This document shows positions 7,051 to 15,099 of a stretch of DNA of 42,335 bases, piece by piece (position 1 is the first letter of the stretch; the number at the start of each line of letters is the position of its first letter). The notes under the pieces were generated by a model. That model was not told where the DNA came from, did not search any database, and worked only from the letters and a program-made list of their open reading frames with translations. Source of the stretch: Saprospiraceae bacterium (GTDB lineage Bacteria > Bacteroidota > Bacteroidia > Chitinophagales > Saprospiraceae); the NCBI GenBank assembly GCA_020629515.1, contig JAHDDE010000027.1, positions 1 to 42,335 of the forward strand, in the 5' to 3' direction. A program made the translations under genes and the position numbers.

Positions 7051-10000
7051 ATGAAATTCATCTATCTTCTTTTTGTTGTATTTCTCATAGCATCATGCGG
7101 CACTTTAAAAAAACCGTATTATAGTTCGGAAGCTGAGGGTTGGGAAGTGAGGAATTCTATATCCGAAAAAGAATTACTTCATACCCTGTATCTGGTTGGG
7201 GATGCAGGAGATTTTGATGATCTTCAAAGTCGACAAAATTATGTCTTAAATGCCCTGAAGAAGGATCTTGAAAAGGAAAATAGTAAAAGTAGCTTAGTAT
7301 TTCTTGGAGACAACATATATCCTGCGGGACTGCCCAAGAAAAAAGATGTATCTCGGGAGGTGAGTGAAGCTAAAATTAACAATCAGCTCGAAGCAGCAAG
7401 GGATTTTTTAGGTACTACTTATTTTATACCTGGCAATCATGATTGGAACAAGTATCATGGGGGTGGCCTCAAGGCTATCCAACGTCAAGAAGAGTACGTG
7501 GAGTCTTATTATGATGTAAAAGGCAAGGTGAATTTCTATCCTAATGATGGTTGCGCTGACCCTAAAGTGGTCAAGATTAATAAAGACTTAGTCTATTTAT
7601 TTATCGATACACAATGGTGGTTACAAGATTGGTCTAAAGAAAAGAAGATTAACCAAGGTTGTGATATTAAGTCACGATATGACTTCATGAAAAGGGTAGA
7701 AGAAGAGCTCATAGATCATAAGAATGATGAAATTGTAATCTTGATGCATCACCCTATCAAAACCAATGGATTGCATGGCGGCAACTTCAGTTGGAAGCAT
7801 CATATCTTTCCTCTTCATGAAAAAAACATCTGGATTCCTTTACCAATCTTAGGTTCAGTATATCCCATGTATCGTCAAGTCACAGGATCTAAACAAGATA
7901 TCACACACGAGGATAATATAGCTATTATGAGGGGTATTGAGTCTATTGCTAAGTCATTGCGGATCAATGTATTATTCGCATCGGGGCATGAGCACGGACT
8001 ACAATATTTTAGTGAGGGCAAGATGAAGTATGTGGTGAGCGGCGCGGGGAGTAAAAATACTTTCACAAAAAATGGTGGTCAGGCTGAGTATGCCAGAGAT
8101 GCAAGGGGCTATGTGAAAGTGAAGTTTTATGAAGATTTCGAATCATGGGCGGAGTTTTATACGATTAGTGGATTTGGAGCTGAACCTGTACTGGAGTATC
8201 GTACTATGGTCAGAGCACCTCGAGCCGGAACTGTTGAAGAAGAGATAAAATACCCTCCGGTAGAAGATGAAAAGTTATTGTTAGCGGCCAATCTAAGTTT
8301 TGAAGCCGGGCCAATAAAAAGGGCATTTATGGGGAAGCAGTATAGAGAGATGTGGGCGACACCTGTCACACTACCTGTGATAGATTTATCTACGGAGTTG
8401 GGAGGGCTGACTCCGATAAAAAAAGGTGGAGGAATGGCGTCAAATTCATTGCGAATGGAGCGAGACGGCGGAAACCAATATATCCTGAGATCGATTAACA
8501 AGGATTATAGGAAATTGGTACCTCCGGGATTTGAGAATTTAAAACTATTGAATGTTCTCAAAGATCAGAATAGTGCGAGCCATCCCTATGGTGCATTGAT
8601 TATACCCACTCTTTCCAAGGCAGCGGGAGTGTATTATACTAATCCTAAGTTAGTATACTTAAAGCACCAAAAAGCTTTAGGAAACTACAATAGCCAGTTT
8701 CCTGAGGAGATGTACTTGTTAGAAGAGCGTCCCAGTGGAGATTGGTCTCATTACGAGCAATTTGGATATTCGAAAGACATAATCGGTTATGTTGACTTAT
8801 TAAATATTCTGCGAGAAAAGAAGAATCATTTTGTTGATCAGCGATGGGTGCTTAAATCCCGGCTTTTTGACTTATTGATTCATGACTGGGATCGTCATGA
8901 TGATCAGTGGAGATGGGCATCATTTGAGGAAGATGGCAAAACCGTCTATCGTCCTATACCTCGAGATAGAGATCAGGCGTTTTACAAGTTCGTGGGCTTA
9001 GTACCAAGCTATATAGCTGGCTTCATGATGAAGAAATTCAAAACCATGAAAGGGGAGGTTAAAGATGTAAAGCATTTAGCCTTTAATGCTAAGCACTTTG
9101 ATCGCTATTTTCTAAACGAATTAGAATGGGATGAATGGCTCGAAGTGATCAATGAACTACAGAGCAACATTACGGATGATGTCATTGAGAATTCCATGAA
9201 TGGGATACCGAAAGAAACAAGACATACTAATGATCAAGAGCTTATACAAAAGTTGAAGTCTAGGCGTGATGATATGATCATCTATGCTCAAGAGTTATAT
9301 GAATTTTTATCCAAAGAAGTGGAGATAGCGGCATCAGACAATCAAGATCATTTTATTATCACGAGATATGAGGATGGCCGATTAAATGTCAATATGCACA
9401 TCGAGCGGGATAATAAGGGCGAATTAGTCAAATATGATAGAACTTTTGACCCAAAGGTAACTCGAGAAGTAAGGCTATATGGTTTGAGAGGGAAGGATGA
9501 TTTTGAAATTAAAGGTGTCAAAAATGGCCCTATCAAAGTCAGGATAATAGGTGGAGAGGATAAAGACGAAATTAATAATCCTAATGGGGTCAAAGGAGTA
9601 TACGGCTATGATAATATAGGGGGCTTAGACATCAATGGAGACAATATCAAGGATAAGAGATCCAAAGCCTTAGATGTCAATGAGTATGATCGAAACGGTT
9701 TTGAGTATAATACAAACTTTCCAAGCTTGAGTTTTGGTATTACTCCAGATGATGGATTATGGTTAGGGGGCGCCATAAATTGGACCTCACATGGATGGAG
9801 AAACAAGCCCTATCGGGCCAAACAGAGTTTTTCTTTTAGTGTGGCTCCAGGTTCTCAAAATGCCTTCAATATAGGCTATGCAGCTCATTTTCCTAATGTC
9901 ATTGGTGAGCTTGGTCTCGCACCAGACTTGAATGTTCATTTTCCTCAATATGAGAATTTTTTTGGATTAGGTAACAACAGTGTCAATAACTTACGTGAAG

Positions 10001-10743
10001 TGCAGTTTAATTGGGTTCGCATGCAGACTATTGATGTAGCGCCTCTATTTCAATGGGCATTTGGACCGAATAGTTTATTGAAATTTGGCCCACAATTTAG
10101 ATCTATTGATATCGATCCTACAGAGGGCAGAGTAAGTACCGATGAGGTTTTAGGTTTTACTGAAGATGAAATGGAGCGGAGGAATTATTTAGGGGCAAAA
10201 ATGTTATATGAAGTTGGATTTGTTGACAATCCAGTTTTTCCGCACAATGGATTTAAATGGAATATGTCCTATTCATATTTGAATGAATTGTCACGAGAAG
10301 AGATTGTTAGTGATTTTAAAACAGATTTTAATTTTTACTTGCAATTATTTAGTTCGCCAGAGATTATTTTGGCTAATAGTATAGGTTATCATAAAACTTG
10401 GGGAGATCGACAGTTTTATCAATTTGCTGATTTAGGAAATTCAACCCATCTAAGAGGATACCGCAAAAATAGATTTAGAGGGGAAGCGGCTTTTTTCCAT
10501 AATATTGATTTGAGATTTCATCTATTTGAGTGGGACAATAATGTGCTTCCTATGCATGTAGGAATTTTGGGAGGATATGATTATGGCAAGGTCTATCTAT
10601 CTGGTCAAGAGTCTGATCAGTGGCATAAAAGTCAAACTATAGGTGTCTTCATGGAGATTTTAGGAGCAGCAGTGATTCAGCCTTATCTGTCTTTTAATGA
10701 AGAGGAAAGTAGATTTAGTTTGAAAATGGGCTTTAATTTTTAA
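7051..10743 (+). CDS. Metallophosphoesterase / kinase-like / outer-membrane barrel lipoprotein
   Basis: Protein of 1230 residues with a lipoprotein signal (IASC, Cys16). Residues about 42-380 are a calcineurin-like metallophosphoesterase: VGDAGDFDD (49-57), LGDN (85-88), GNHDW (128-132), HH (233-234) and SGHEHG (311-316) supply all the metal ligands. Residues about 410-690 look like a protein-kinase-like/CotH-type fold: a glycine-rich loop KKGGGMASNSLRM (457-469), YILRSINKD (477-485), LLEERP (556-561), DWDRHDDQW (612-620) and PIPRDRDQAF (635-644). Residues about 880-1230 form a BamA/TamA-like (D15) beta-barrel ending in a terminal phenylalanine. The phosphatase and barrel assignments are firm. 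The middle domain is inferred from pattern only. The role at the cell surface is unknown. Confidence 0.88.
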   Translation: MKFIYLLFVVFLIASCGTLKKPYYSSEAEGWEVRNSISEKELLHTLYLVGDAGDFDDLQSRQNYVLNALKKDLEKENSKSSLVFLGDNIYPAGLPKKKDVSREVSEAKINNQLEAARDFLGTTYFIPGNHDWNKYHGGGLKAIQRQEEYVESYYDVKGKVNFYPNDGCADPKVVKINKDLVYLFIDTQWWLQDWSKEKKINQGCDIKSRYDFMKRVEEELIDHKNDEIVILMHHPIKTNGLHGGNFSWKHHIFPLHEKNIWIPLPILGSVYPMYRQVTGSKQDITHEDNIAIMRGIESIAKSLRINVLFASGHEHGLQYFSEGKMKYVVSGAGSKNTFTKNGGQAEYARDARGYVKVKFYEDFESWAEFYTISGFGAEPVLEYRTMVRAPRAGTVEEEIKYPPVEDEKLLLAANLSFEAGPIKRAFMGKQYREMWATPVTLPVIDLSTELGGLTPIKKGGGMASNSLRMERDGGNQYILRSINKDYRKLVPPGFENLKLLNVLKDQNSASHPYGALIIPTLSKAAGVYYTNPKLVYLKHQKALGNYNSQFPEEMYLLEERPSGDWSHYEQFGYSKDIIGYVDLLNILREKKNHFVDQRWVLKSRLFDLLIHDWDRHDDQWRWASFEEDGKTVYRPIPRDRDQAFYKFVGLVPSYIAGFMMKKFKTMKGEVKDVKHLAFNAKHFDRYFLNELEWDEWLEVINELQSNITDDVIENSMNGIPKETRHTNDQELIQKLKSRRDDMIIYAQELYEFLSKEVEIAASDNQDHFIITRYEDGRLNVNMHIERDNKGELVKYDRTFDPKVTREVRLYGLRGKDDFEIKGVKNGPIKVRIIGGEDKDEINNPNGVKGVYGYDNIGGLDINGDNIKDKRSKALDVNEYDRNGFEYNTNFPSLSFGITPDDGLWLGGAINWTSHGWRNKPYRAKQSFSFSVAPGSQNAFNIGYAAHFPNVIGELGLAPDLNVHFPQYENFFGLGNNSVNNLREVQFNWVRMQTIDVAPLFQWAFGPNSLLKFGPQFRSIDIDPTEGRVSTDEVLGFTEDEMERRNYLGAKMLYEVGFVDNPVFPHNGFKWNMSYSYLNELSREEIVSDFKTDFNFYLQLFSSPEIILANSIGYHKTWGDRQFYQFADLGNSTHLRGYRKNRFRGEAAFFHNIDLRFHLFEWDNNVLPMHVGILGGYDYGKVYLSGQESDQWHKSQTIGVFMEILGAAVIQPYLSFNEEESRFSLKMGFNF

Positions 10744-10782
10744 TGGCTCGATTAGTTTTCAGATGATCAATTAGTCAGGTGT

Positions 10783-11280
10783 TTAGAGCAGCAGTTGAAG
10801 TATAGTCACATCCATCCACTGACCATTTTTAAAACCAATTTCATTTTGTTGGCCGACGATTGTATATCCTAGCTTTAGGTTATAATTGATACTCACAGTA
10901 TTGGATGAAAATATTTTGGCAATTAGATGATGATAATCCATTTTTCGGGCTTCGAGTATAAGGTGTTTTTTCATATTACTACCGTAACCCTTGGATAGTT
11001 CATTTGACGTGAAGTATACTGCGGTTTCTCCGGCATATCGATAGCCACTTCTATCACTGTATTTTTTAATTATTCCCCATCCAATGACAGTATTATTTAA
11101 GAGCCCTACGTATAATCGCTCTCTATCATTGAAGTTGGAGACCCAGTCTTTTATATCTTGTTCAGAATGTTCCCTTTCTTCCATAGTCGCCATGCCATAG
11201 AGTATGGATTCATTATAGATGTCAGCAATTTTTTGATAATGATTTTGCTGTGCACGCTCTATGATTAATGTAGGGTTCAT
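10783..11280 (-). CDS. GNAT acetyltransferase, phosphinothricin acetyltransferase-like
   Basis: GCN5-related N-acetyltransferase of 165 residues. The N-terminus (YQKIADIYNESILYGMATM) is characteristic of the PAT/Bar-like subgroup (MnaT, YwnH). The acetyl-CoA loop is LSKGYGSNMKKHL, and the C-terminal NLKLGYTIVGQQNEIGFKNG is also typical. It would acetylate a small amine, perhaps an amino-acid analogue such as methionine sulfoximine or sulfone in known relatives. Its start lies 13 bp after the SDR stop, so the two are probably co-transcribed. It converges on the long phosphatase-barrel gene, which ends 39 bp away; no convincing terminator is visible in that gap. Confidence 0.88.
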   Translation of the reverse strand: MNPTLIIERAQQNHYQKIADIYNESILYGMATMEEREHSEQDIKDWVSNFNDRERLYVGLLNNTVIGWGIIKKYSDRSGYRYAGETAVYFTSNELSKGYGSNMKKHLILEARKMDYHHLIAKIFSSNTVSINYNLKLGYTIVGQQNEIGFKNGQWMDVTILQLLL

Positions 11281-11293
11281 AGGACCAGATTAG

Positions 11294-12055
11294 TTAGGCG
11301 ATAAGTTGACCACCATCGATGGGGATATAAGTGCCAGTCATAAAGTTGGATGCTTTTGAACAAAGAAAAATAGCCAATCCAGCCATATCTGTTGGATTTC
11401 CTGTTCTATTGAGCGGTATATGTTTGATTAATTCCTTTTCATCAAAATGCGAGGTCATTTTAGTAGGAAAAAATCCAGGGGCTATAGCATTTACTAATAC
11501 ATGATCTTTCGCTAACTTATTGGCCAATACTTTGGTCAAATTTTCAACTGCTGCTTTGCTGGCGTTATAAGAGAAGGCATCGAGTCCTCCTGCTATTCTA
11601 GCTGCCACTGAGCTTATATTGATAATTCTTCCAGGGGATTCAGGGGAGCTGGCAGCTTTGATCATAGGTAGTAATCCCTGAGTCAAAAAAAACAAGGATT
11701 TTACATTCAGATCCATGACCTTGTCCCAACCTTTCTCTGGAAATTCTCCCAGCTTGGCGCCCCAAGAAACTCCAGAATTATTAATTAGTATGTCCAATTT
11801 TTCTTCTTTTTCACCAATCTGCTGACACAACCTTTCGATATTGTCCAAATTAGAAAGATCCATTGGAAGTGCAATGCAAGTGCCATATTGAGACATTTCT
11901 TGTGCAAATGCTTCACATGCAGATGCAGATCTTGAGCTGATATAGGTCTTAGCTCCTGATTCTACTAATCCTTGAGTTATCATCGCTCCAATTCCTTTTG
12001 CTCCCCCCGTAACCAATGCTACTTTACCATCTAACCTAAATAATCCTTCTATCAT
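11294..12055 (-). CDS. Short-chain dehydrogenase/reductase (SDR)
   Basis: Classical SDR of 253 residues. It has the Rossmann motif TGGAKGIG (16-23), NNSG (92-95), the catalytic triad Ser149 / Tyr163 / Lys167 (INISS and YNASK), and APGFFPT after the active site. It is predicted to be an NAD(P)-dependent oxidoreductase acting on a hydroxyl/keto group, possibly a 3-hydroxyacyl-CoA or similar intermediate given the acyl-CoA dehydrogenase in the same run of genes. The N-terminus MIEGLFRLDGKVALVTG resembles the RhlG / gluconate-dehydrogenase-like branch. It starts 215 bp after the alpha/beta hydrolase stop and has its own leader, so it may be transcribed independently. Confidence 0.92.
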   Translation of the reverse strand: MIEGLFRLDGKVALVTGGAKGIGAMITQGLVESGAKTYISSRSASACEAFAQEMSQYGTCIALPMDLSNLDNIERLCQQIGEKEEKLDILINNSGVSWGAKLGEFPEKGWDKVMDLNVKSLFFLTQGLLPMIKAASSPESPGRIINISSVAARIAGGLDAFSYNASKAAVENLTKVLANKLAKDHVLVNAIAPGFFPTKMTSHFDEKELIKHIPLNRTGNPTDMAGLAIFLCSKASNFMTGTYIPIDGGQLIA

Positions 12056-12135
12056 GATATGTTATATTTTCTTCTCTAATTTATAGAAGAATGGGTTGAA
12101 TAAAGCAGAATGATAGAGGCTAAATTTATAGGGAT

Positions 12136-12166
12136 ATTGGCAGATGTGTGACTTATTATAATTTTT
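12136..12166 (+). promoter_or_regulatory. Candidate plus-strand promoter
   Basis: ATTG (12136-12139), a 19-nt spacer, and TAATTTTT (12159-12166) resemble the Bacteroidota TTTG / TAnnTTTG promoter arrangement with its usual spacing, with one mismatch in each box. No plus-strand protein gene follows. A strong terminator lies about 95 nt downstream, which suggests a small RNA. Confidence 0.3.
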
Positions 12167-12172
12167 ACGTCT

Positions 12173-12266
12173 CAATATCGCAACGAAAAGAGAATTAACA
12201 CCTTTTTATACGAGCACCTAATAAGTAACGATATAATTTGCCCTTCATTTTTGAAGGGCATTTTTG
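12173..12266 (+). ncRNA. Candidate small RNA in the SDR-hydrolase gap
   Basis: A promoter-like pair upstream (12136-12166) and a well-formed intrinsic terminator at 12239-12266 bracket about 95 nt on the plus strand. There is no credible open reading frame there and no plus-strand gene upstream for more than 1.4 kb. If real, the RNA would lie antisense to the intergenic leader of the minus-strand SDR gene. I do not recognise it as a known RNA family. Confidence 0.25.
12239..12266 (+). terminator. Intrinsic terminator with plus-strand polarity
   Basis: TGCCCTTCA and TGAAGGGCA pair perfectly over 9 bp around a TTTT loop and are followed by TTTTTG on the plus strand. It begins 11 bp beyond the stop codon of the minus-strand alpha/beta hydrolase, so it may also end that transcript. 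On the minus strand, however, the sequence after the stem is AATTATAT rather than a T-run. Confidence 0.7.
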
Positions 12267-12270
12267 TTTG

Positions 12271-13080
12271 TCAGGCTTTGGTTACTTGCCGTAAGAATAT
12301 TTGGACCTCCTTAAGATGTTTTTCATAATTCATTCGCCAATCGGCATGATAAAAATTGTCAAACAACTCCAATCGACAAGGTATACTTTGATTGACGAGC
12401 GCTTGATAAAGAGATGTGCTATGGTATACATCTACTAATCGATCAGCTCGACCATGGGCTATATAAAATGGGGGAGTATTTTGACTTATATAATTGATAG
12501 GATTGGCATGGAAAGATTGATTACTCATATATTTTTGGAATATCCATCTCGTTATAAAATTATTACTTAACCCTTCACCATAGTGATGCAAATGAGTAAT
12601 TGGATACCATGAGATAACACCGATGACGTCCGAATCCATGTCTTGATAGCCTATCTGTCCTTTTATCGCACTTGTACCAGAAGTGGCGCCTATCATATTA
12701 GCGATATGTCCTCCTGCGGAGACGCCCCAAACTATAAATTGGCGAGAATTTAAATCAAACTCATGAGCGCTTGCTTTGAGCCATCTGATAGCCGCTTTCA
12801 CTTCAAATATTTGTTCGGGGAATGTCTGACTCCACAATAAAGAATAAGATACTGCAGCAACAGCATAACCGTTTTTGACCTGGCGAACGATTCCTGGTTC
12901 AATATTTTTTCTTGATCCAGTGACCCAGCCTCCTCCATGAATGTATATGATGGTAGGATAGGGAAGTGACCCAGCCTGCGGAAGATATAGATCCAATTTT
13001 AAATCTTTACCTTCATGATGTGCGTAGGTGTAAGTTGACTTCGGATAGCTCACGACATGATAGACCCACATAGAGTACAC
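12271..13080 (-). CDS. Alpha/beta hydrolase, carboxylesterase-like (BD-FAE type)
   Basis: Serine hydrolase of about 269 residues. It has the oxyanion-hole motif IHGGGWVTGS (47-56), the nucleophile elbow WGVSAGG (Ser121), an acid in HGRADRLVD (Asp213) and a His in FYHADW (His245). Together these form a complete catalytic triad in the acetyl-esterase/BD-FAE family. The substrate is unknown; small esters are usual. The start is uncertain. GTG at 13080 or ATG at 13071 are the only normal starts, but the same frame stays open upstream and encodes the hydrophobic stretch NFILFFLNLISLAI right up to the stop of the preceding gene, as if a signal peptide had lost its start codon. It lies downstream of the tyrosine phosphatase gene. 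Confidence 0.85.
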   Translation of the reverse strand: MYSMWVYHVVSYPKSTYTYAHHEGKDLKLDLYLPQAGSLPYPTIIYIHGGGWVTGSRKNIEPGIVRQVKNGYAVAAVSYSLLWSQTFPEQIFEVKAAIRWLKASAHEFDLNSRQFIVWGVSAGGHIANMIGATSGTSAIKGQIGYQDMDSDVIGVISWYPITHLHHYGEGLSNNFITRWIFQKYMSNQSFHANPINYISQNTPPFYIAHGRADRLVDVYHSTSLYQALVNQSIPCRLELFDNFYHADWRMNYEKHLKEVQIFLRQVTKA

Positions 13081-13133
13081 TCCATCTATAGCGAGAGAGA
13101 TCAGATTTAGGAAGAATAAAATGAAGTTCTTTA

Positions 13134-13952
13134 TTACTCTAATAGGTTAGATTTTAGGCTGTTTATATCTTCTATGGGAATTTCAAGGACCTCGCTGACA
13201 TAATTGGTAAAAGTGCCGTAAGTCTTATCGACGTAATTGAATAACTCTTTGATATAGTTTTCATCAGTATCAAAAAGCGGTTTGAGTAGAGCTGGGTCCA
13301 TATCTCCAAAGTGATTATGTAGATCACTAAATTGGTCATCCGACATGGTGCCGCCAAGCATGGAGCCTTCAACCTTATCTGATAATTCTCTTTTGGTGAT
13401 AAGGTAATCCTCTATGATGACTTCGCGCTGGATATCAAGTAAAGACATCAAGATGGTAGCTCCCACACCAGTTCTGTCTTTTCCTGCCGCGCAATGAAAC
13501 AAGATTGGAGTCTCTGTATTGATCAGAGTTAGGAGCATTTGTTTATAGATTCCCTTGTGAGAATATAGTTTTTGAGGATAATAGTCTGTTATTTTTTTCC
13601 TTATCTCAGCGGGAGTACTCTGTGCCAGGAGCTCACTCCAATTAGGTTTTACGGTATCGTCTGCAGAGAATTTATCAAGAGGCGATTCAAATTGTGGGTG
13701 TTCAAATGTACGGATGTCCTCTTGAGACTTTGTCTTAGAAGGAAACAATTCAATCTCCATATTAGATCTTAGGTCAAAAACATGTCTAATCTCTAATTCC
13801 CTTATCTTATTGAGTCCGTTATCGGTTACCCGATTGAGCTGTCCAGATCTAAATACTTTGTTCCATTTTATGCATTGTCCATGTAAATTGGTGTACCCTC
13901 CGATATCTCTAAAATTAATGCCTCCCTCAATATCTAAAATTCTATTTCTCAA
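13134..13952 (-). CDS. Tyrosine/dual-specificity phosphatase family protein
   Basis: Protein of 272 residues in the Y_phosphatase3 family (PF13350). The family N-terminal signature is NFRDIGGY (13-20). The CX5R active-site loop HCAAGKDRTG has nucleophile Cys154 and Arg160, with general-acid region residues upstream. Relatives include secreted and cytosolic phosphatases acting on phosphotyrosine or phosphoinositides, and many metabolic enzymes of unknown substrate. No signal peptide is visible. The start is TTG at 13952, because no ATG lies nearby and the family signature begins directly after it. It begins 11 bp after the stop of the MDR gene and is part of the acyl-CoA dehydrogenase run. Confidence 0.9.
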   Translation of the reverse strand: MRNRILDIEGGINFRDIGGYTNLHGQCIKWNKVFRSGQLNRVTDNGLNKIRELEIRHVFDLRSNMEIELFPSKTKSQEDIRTFEHPQFESPLDKFSADDTVKPNWSELLAQSTPAEIRKKITDYYPQKLYSHKGIYKQMLLTLINTETPILFHCAAGKDRTGVGATILMSLLDIQREVIIEDYLITKRELSDKVEGSMLGGTMSDDQFSDLHNHFGDMDPALLKPLFDTDENYIKELFNYVDKTYGTFTNYVSEVLEIPIEDINSLKSNLLE

Positions 13953-13963
13953 AAATCAACAAT

Positions 13964-15073
13964 TTATAGCTGTGGATTAATTAAATATTTTAATCCACTT
14001 CCAGCCTTTACATATTCAACAATGTGATCAGGCTCACATGCCTCTTCCAGGGTTATCGTTTTGTGAAATTCACTTTTAAAAGTGGTTTTAATCTCATTTG
14101 CTACTCTTTGACGCATTTTGCCAAATCCTTCATACCCCAATTTTTGTATGATAGGTGTCACTAACCATCCTCCTACACTCCAGTACATCCCATAAGATCT
14201 GCTCAGAGATGTGGGTTGCTGGCTGAGCGAGCCATATATATATACTTGCTTATGCGTAGTGGATCCATATACGCTATAAGTTTCGTCCTTGCTTTGTATA
14301 GCTTTCTCCATAGCGTCGAGTAAGTCGTTAGTCATTGTACCTCCTCCTATACACTCGAATGCTAAGGTTGCTCCAGTCTCTTTTATGGCCTCAATTAATT
14401 CATGCTTGAATGATTCGTTAGTTGAATTTATCACATATTTTGCGCCTATCGATTTAAGTAGTTCAACTTGTTCTTGTCGACGCACTATATTGATCAGTGG
14501 GATGTTATCAGCTATACAAACTCTCGTGAGCATCTGTCCCAAATTGGAAGCAGCTGCAGTATTAATTATGGCTTTGTGATTTTCCATTTTCATGGTCTCC
14601 ACCATGGCTAATACTGTGTAGGGATTAACACAACTTGCAGCAGCCTCTTGTGGGGTGGTCCCTTCATTCATCACTAAACATGACTGGGCTGGCACACATC
14701 TATATTTGGCGTAACTGCTGGCTCCAAATAGTGATACCACTTTGCCAACAAGATTTTCGGCTCCCTCTCCAGCTTCAATTACTGTTCCCGCTCCTTCGTT
14801 GCCTATAGCTAATGATTTGCCAATCCGTTTTTTGAAATGGCCCAATAGACCTTTGGGATATTTAATAGGTTTAGGTGAAGCCGTGGTGCCGATTAGATCG
14901 GCGGTGATCATATTGGACATGCCAAATAAAACCCCTACATCAGAAGGGTTAATTGGAGCGGCCTCTATTCTAACCACAACTTCCCCTTTTCCAGGTTTAG
15001 GGATTTCGGATGTCTTAATGTCGAGATTAAGAATACCATCGCTATCGAGAGTAGACCTTATTTCTTTATTCAT
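13964..15073 (-). CDS. Zinc-type MDR dehydrogenase family protein
   Basis: Medium-chain dehydrogenase/reductase of 369 residues. The N-terminal GroES-like domain (PGKGEVVVRIEAAPINPSDV, then NEGAGTVIEAGEG) is followed by a Rossmann half around AAASNLGQMLTRVC and SIGAKYVINS. The usual GxGxxG nucleotide loop is altered here to AAASNLGQ, and I see no clear zinc-ligand set. It may be a non-zinc reductase of this superfamily. It is longer than the quinone oxidoreductase at 3406-4377 because of an insert around residues 55-90. It lies 26 bp after the acyl-CoA dehydrogenase and 11 bp before the phosphatase gene. The substrate is not inferable. Confidence 0.85.
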   Translation of the reverse strand: MNKEIRSTLDSDGILNLDIKTSEIPKPGKGEVVVRIEAAPINPSDVGVLFGMSNMITADLIGTTASPKPIKYPKGLLGHFKKRIGKSLAIGNEGAGTVIEAGEGAENLVGKVVSLFGASSYAKYRCVPAQSCLVMNEGTTPQEAAASCVNPYTVLAMVETMKMENHKAIINTAAASNLGQMLTRVCIADNIPLINIVRRQEQVELLKSIGAKYVINSTNESFKHELIEAIKETGATLAFECIGGGTMTNDLLDAMEKAIQSKDETYSVYGSTTHKQVYIYGSLSQQPTSLSRSYGMYWSVGGWLVTPIIQKLGYEGFGKMRQRVANEIKTTFKSEFHKTITLEEACEPDHIVEYVKAGSGLKYLINPQL

Positions 15074-15099
15074 GATTTTTTATGTTATTGGTGAGTGGG

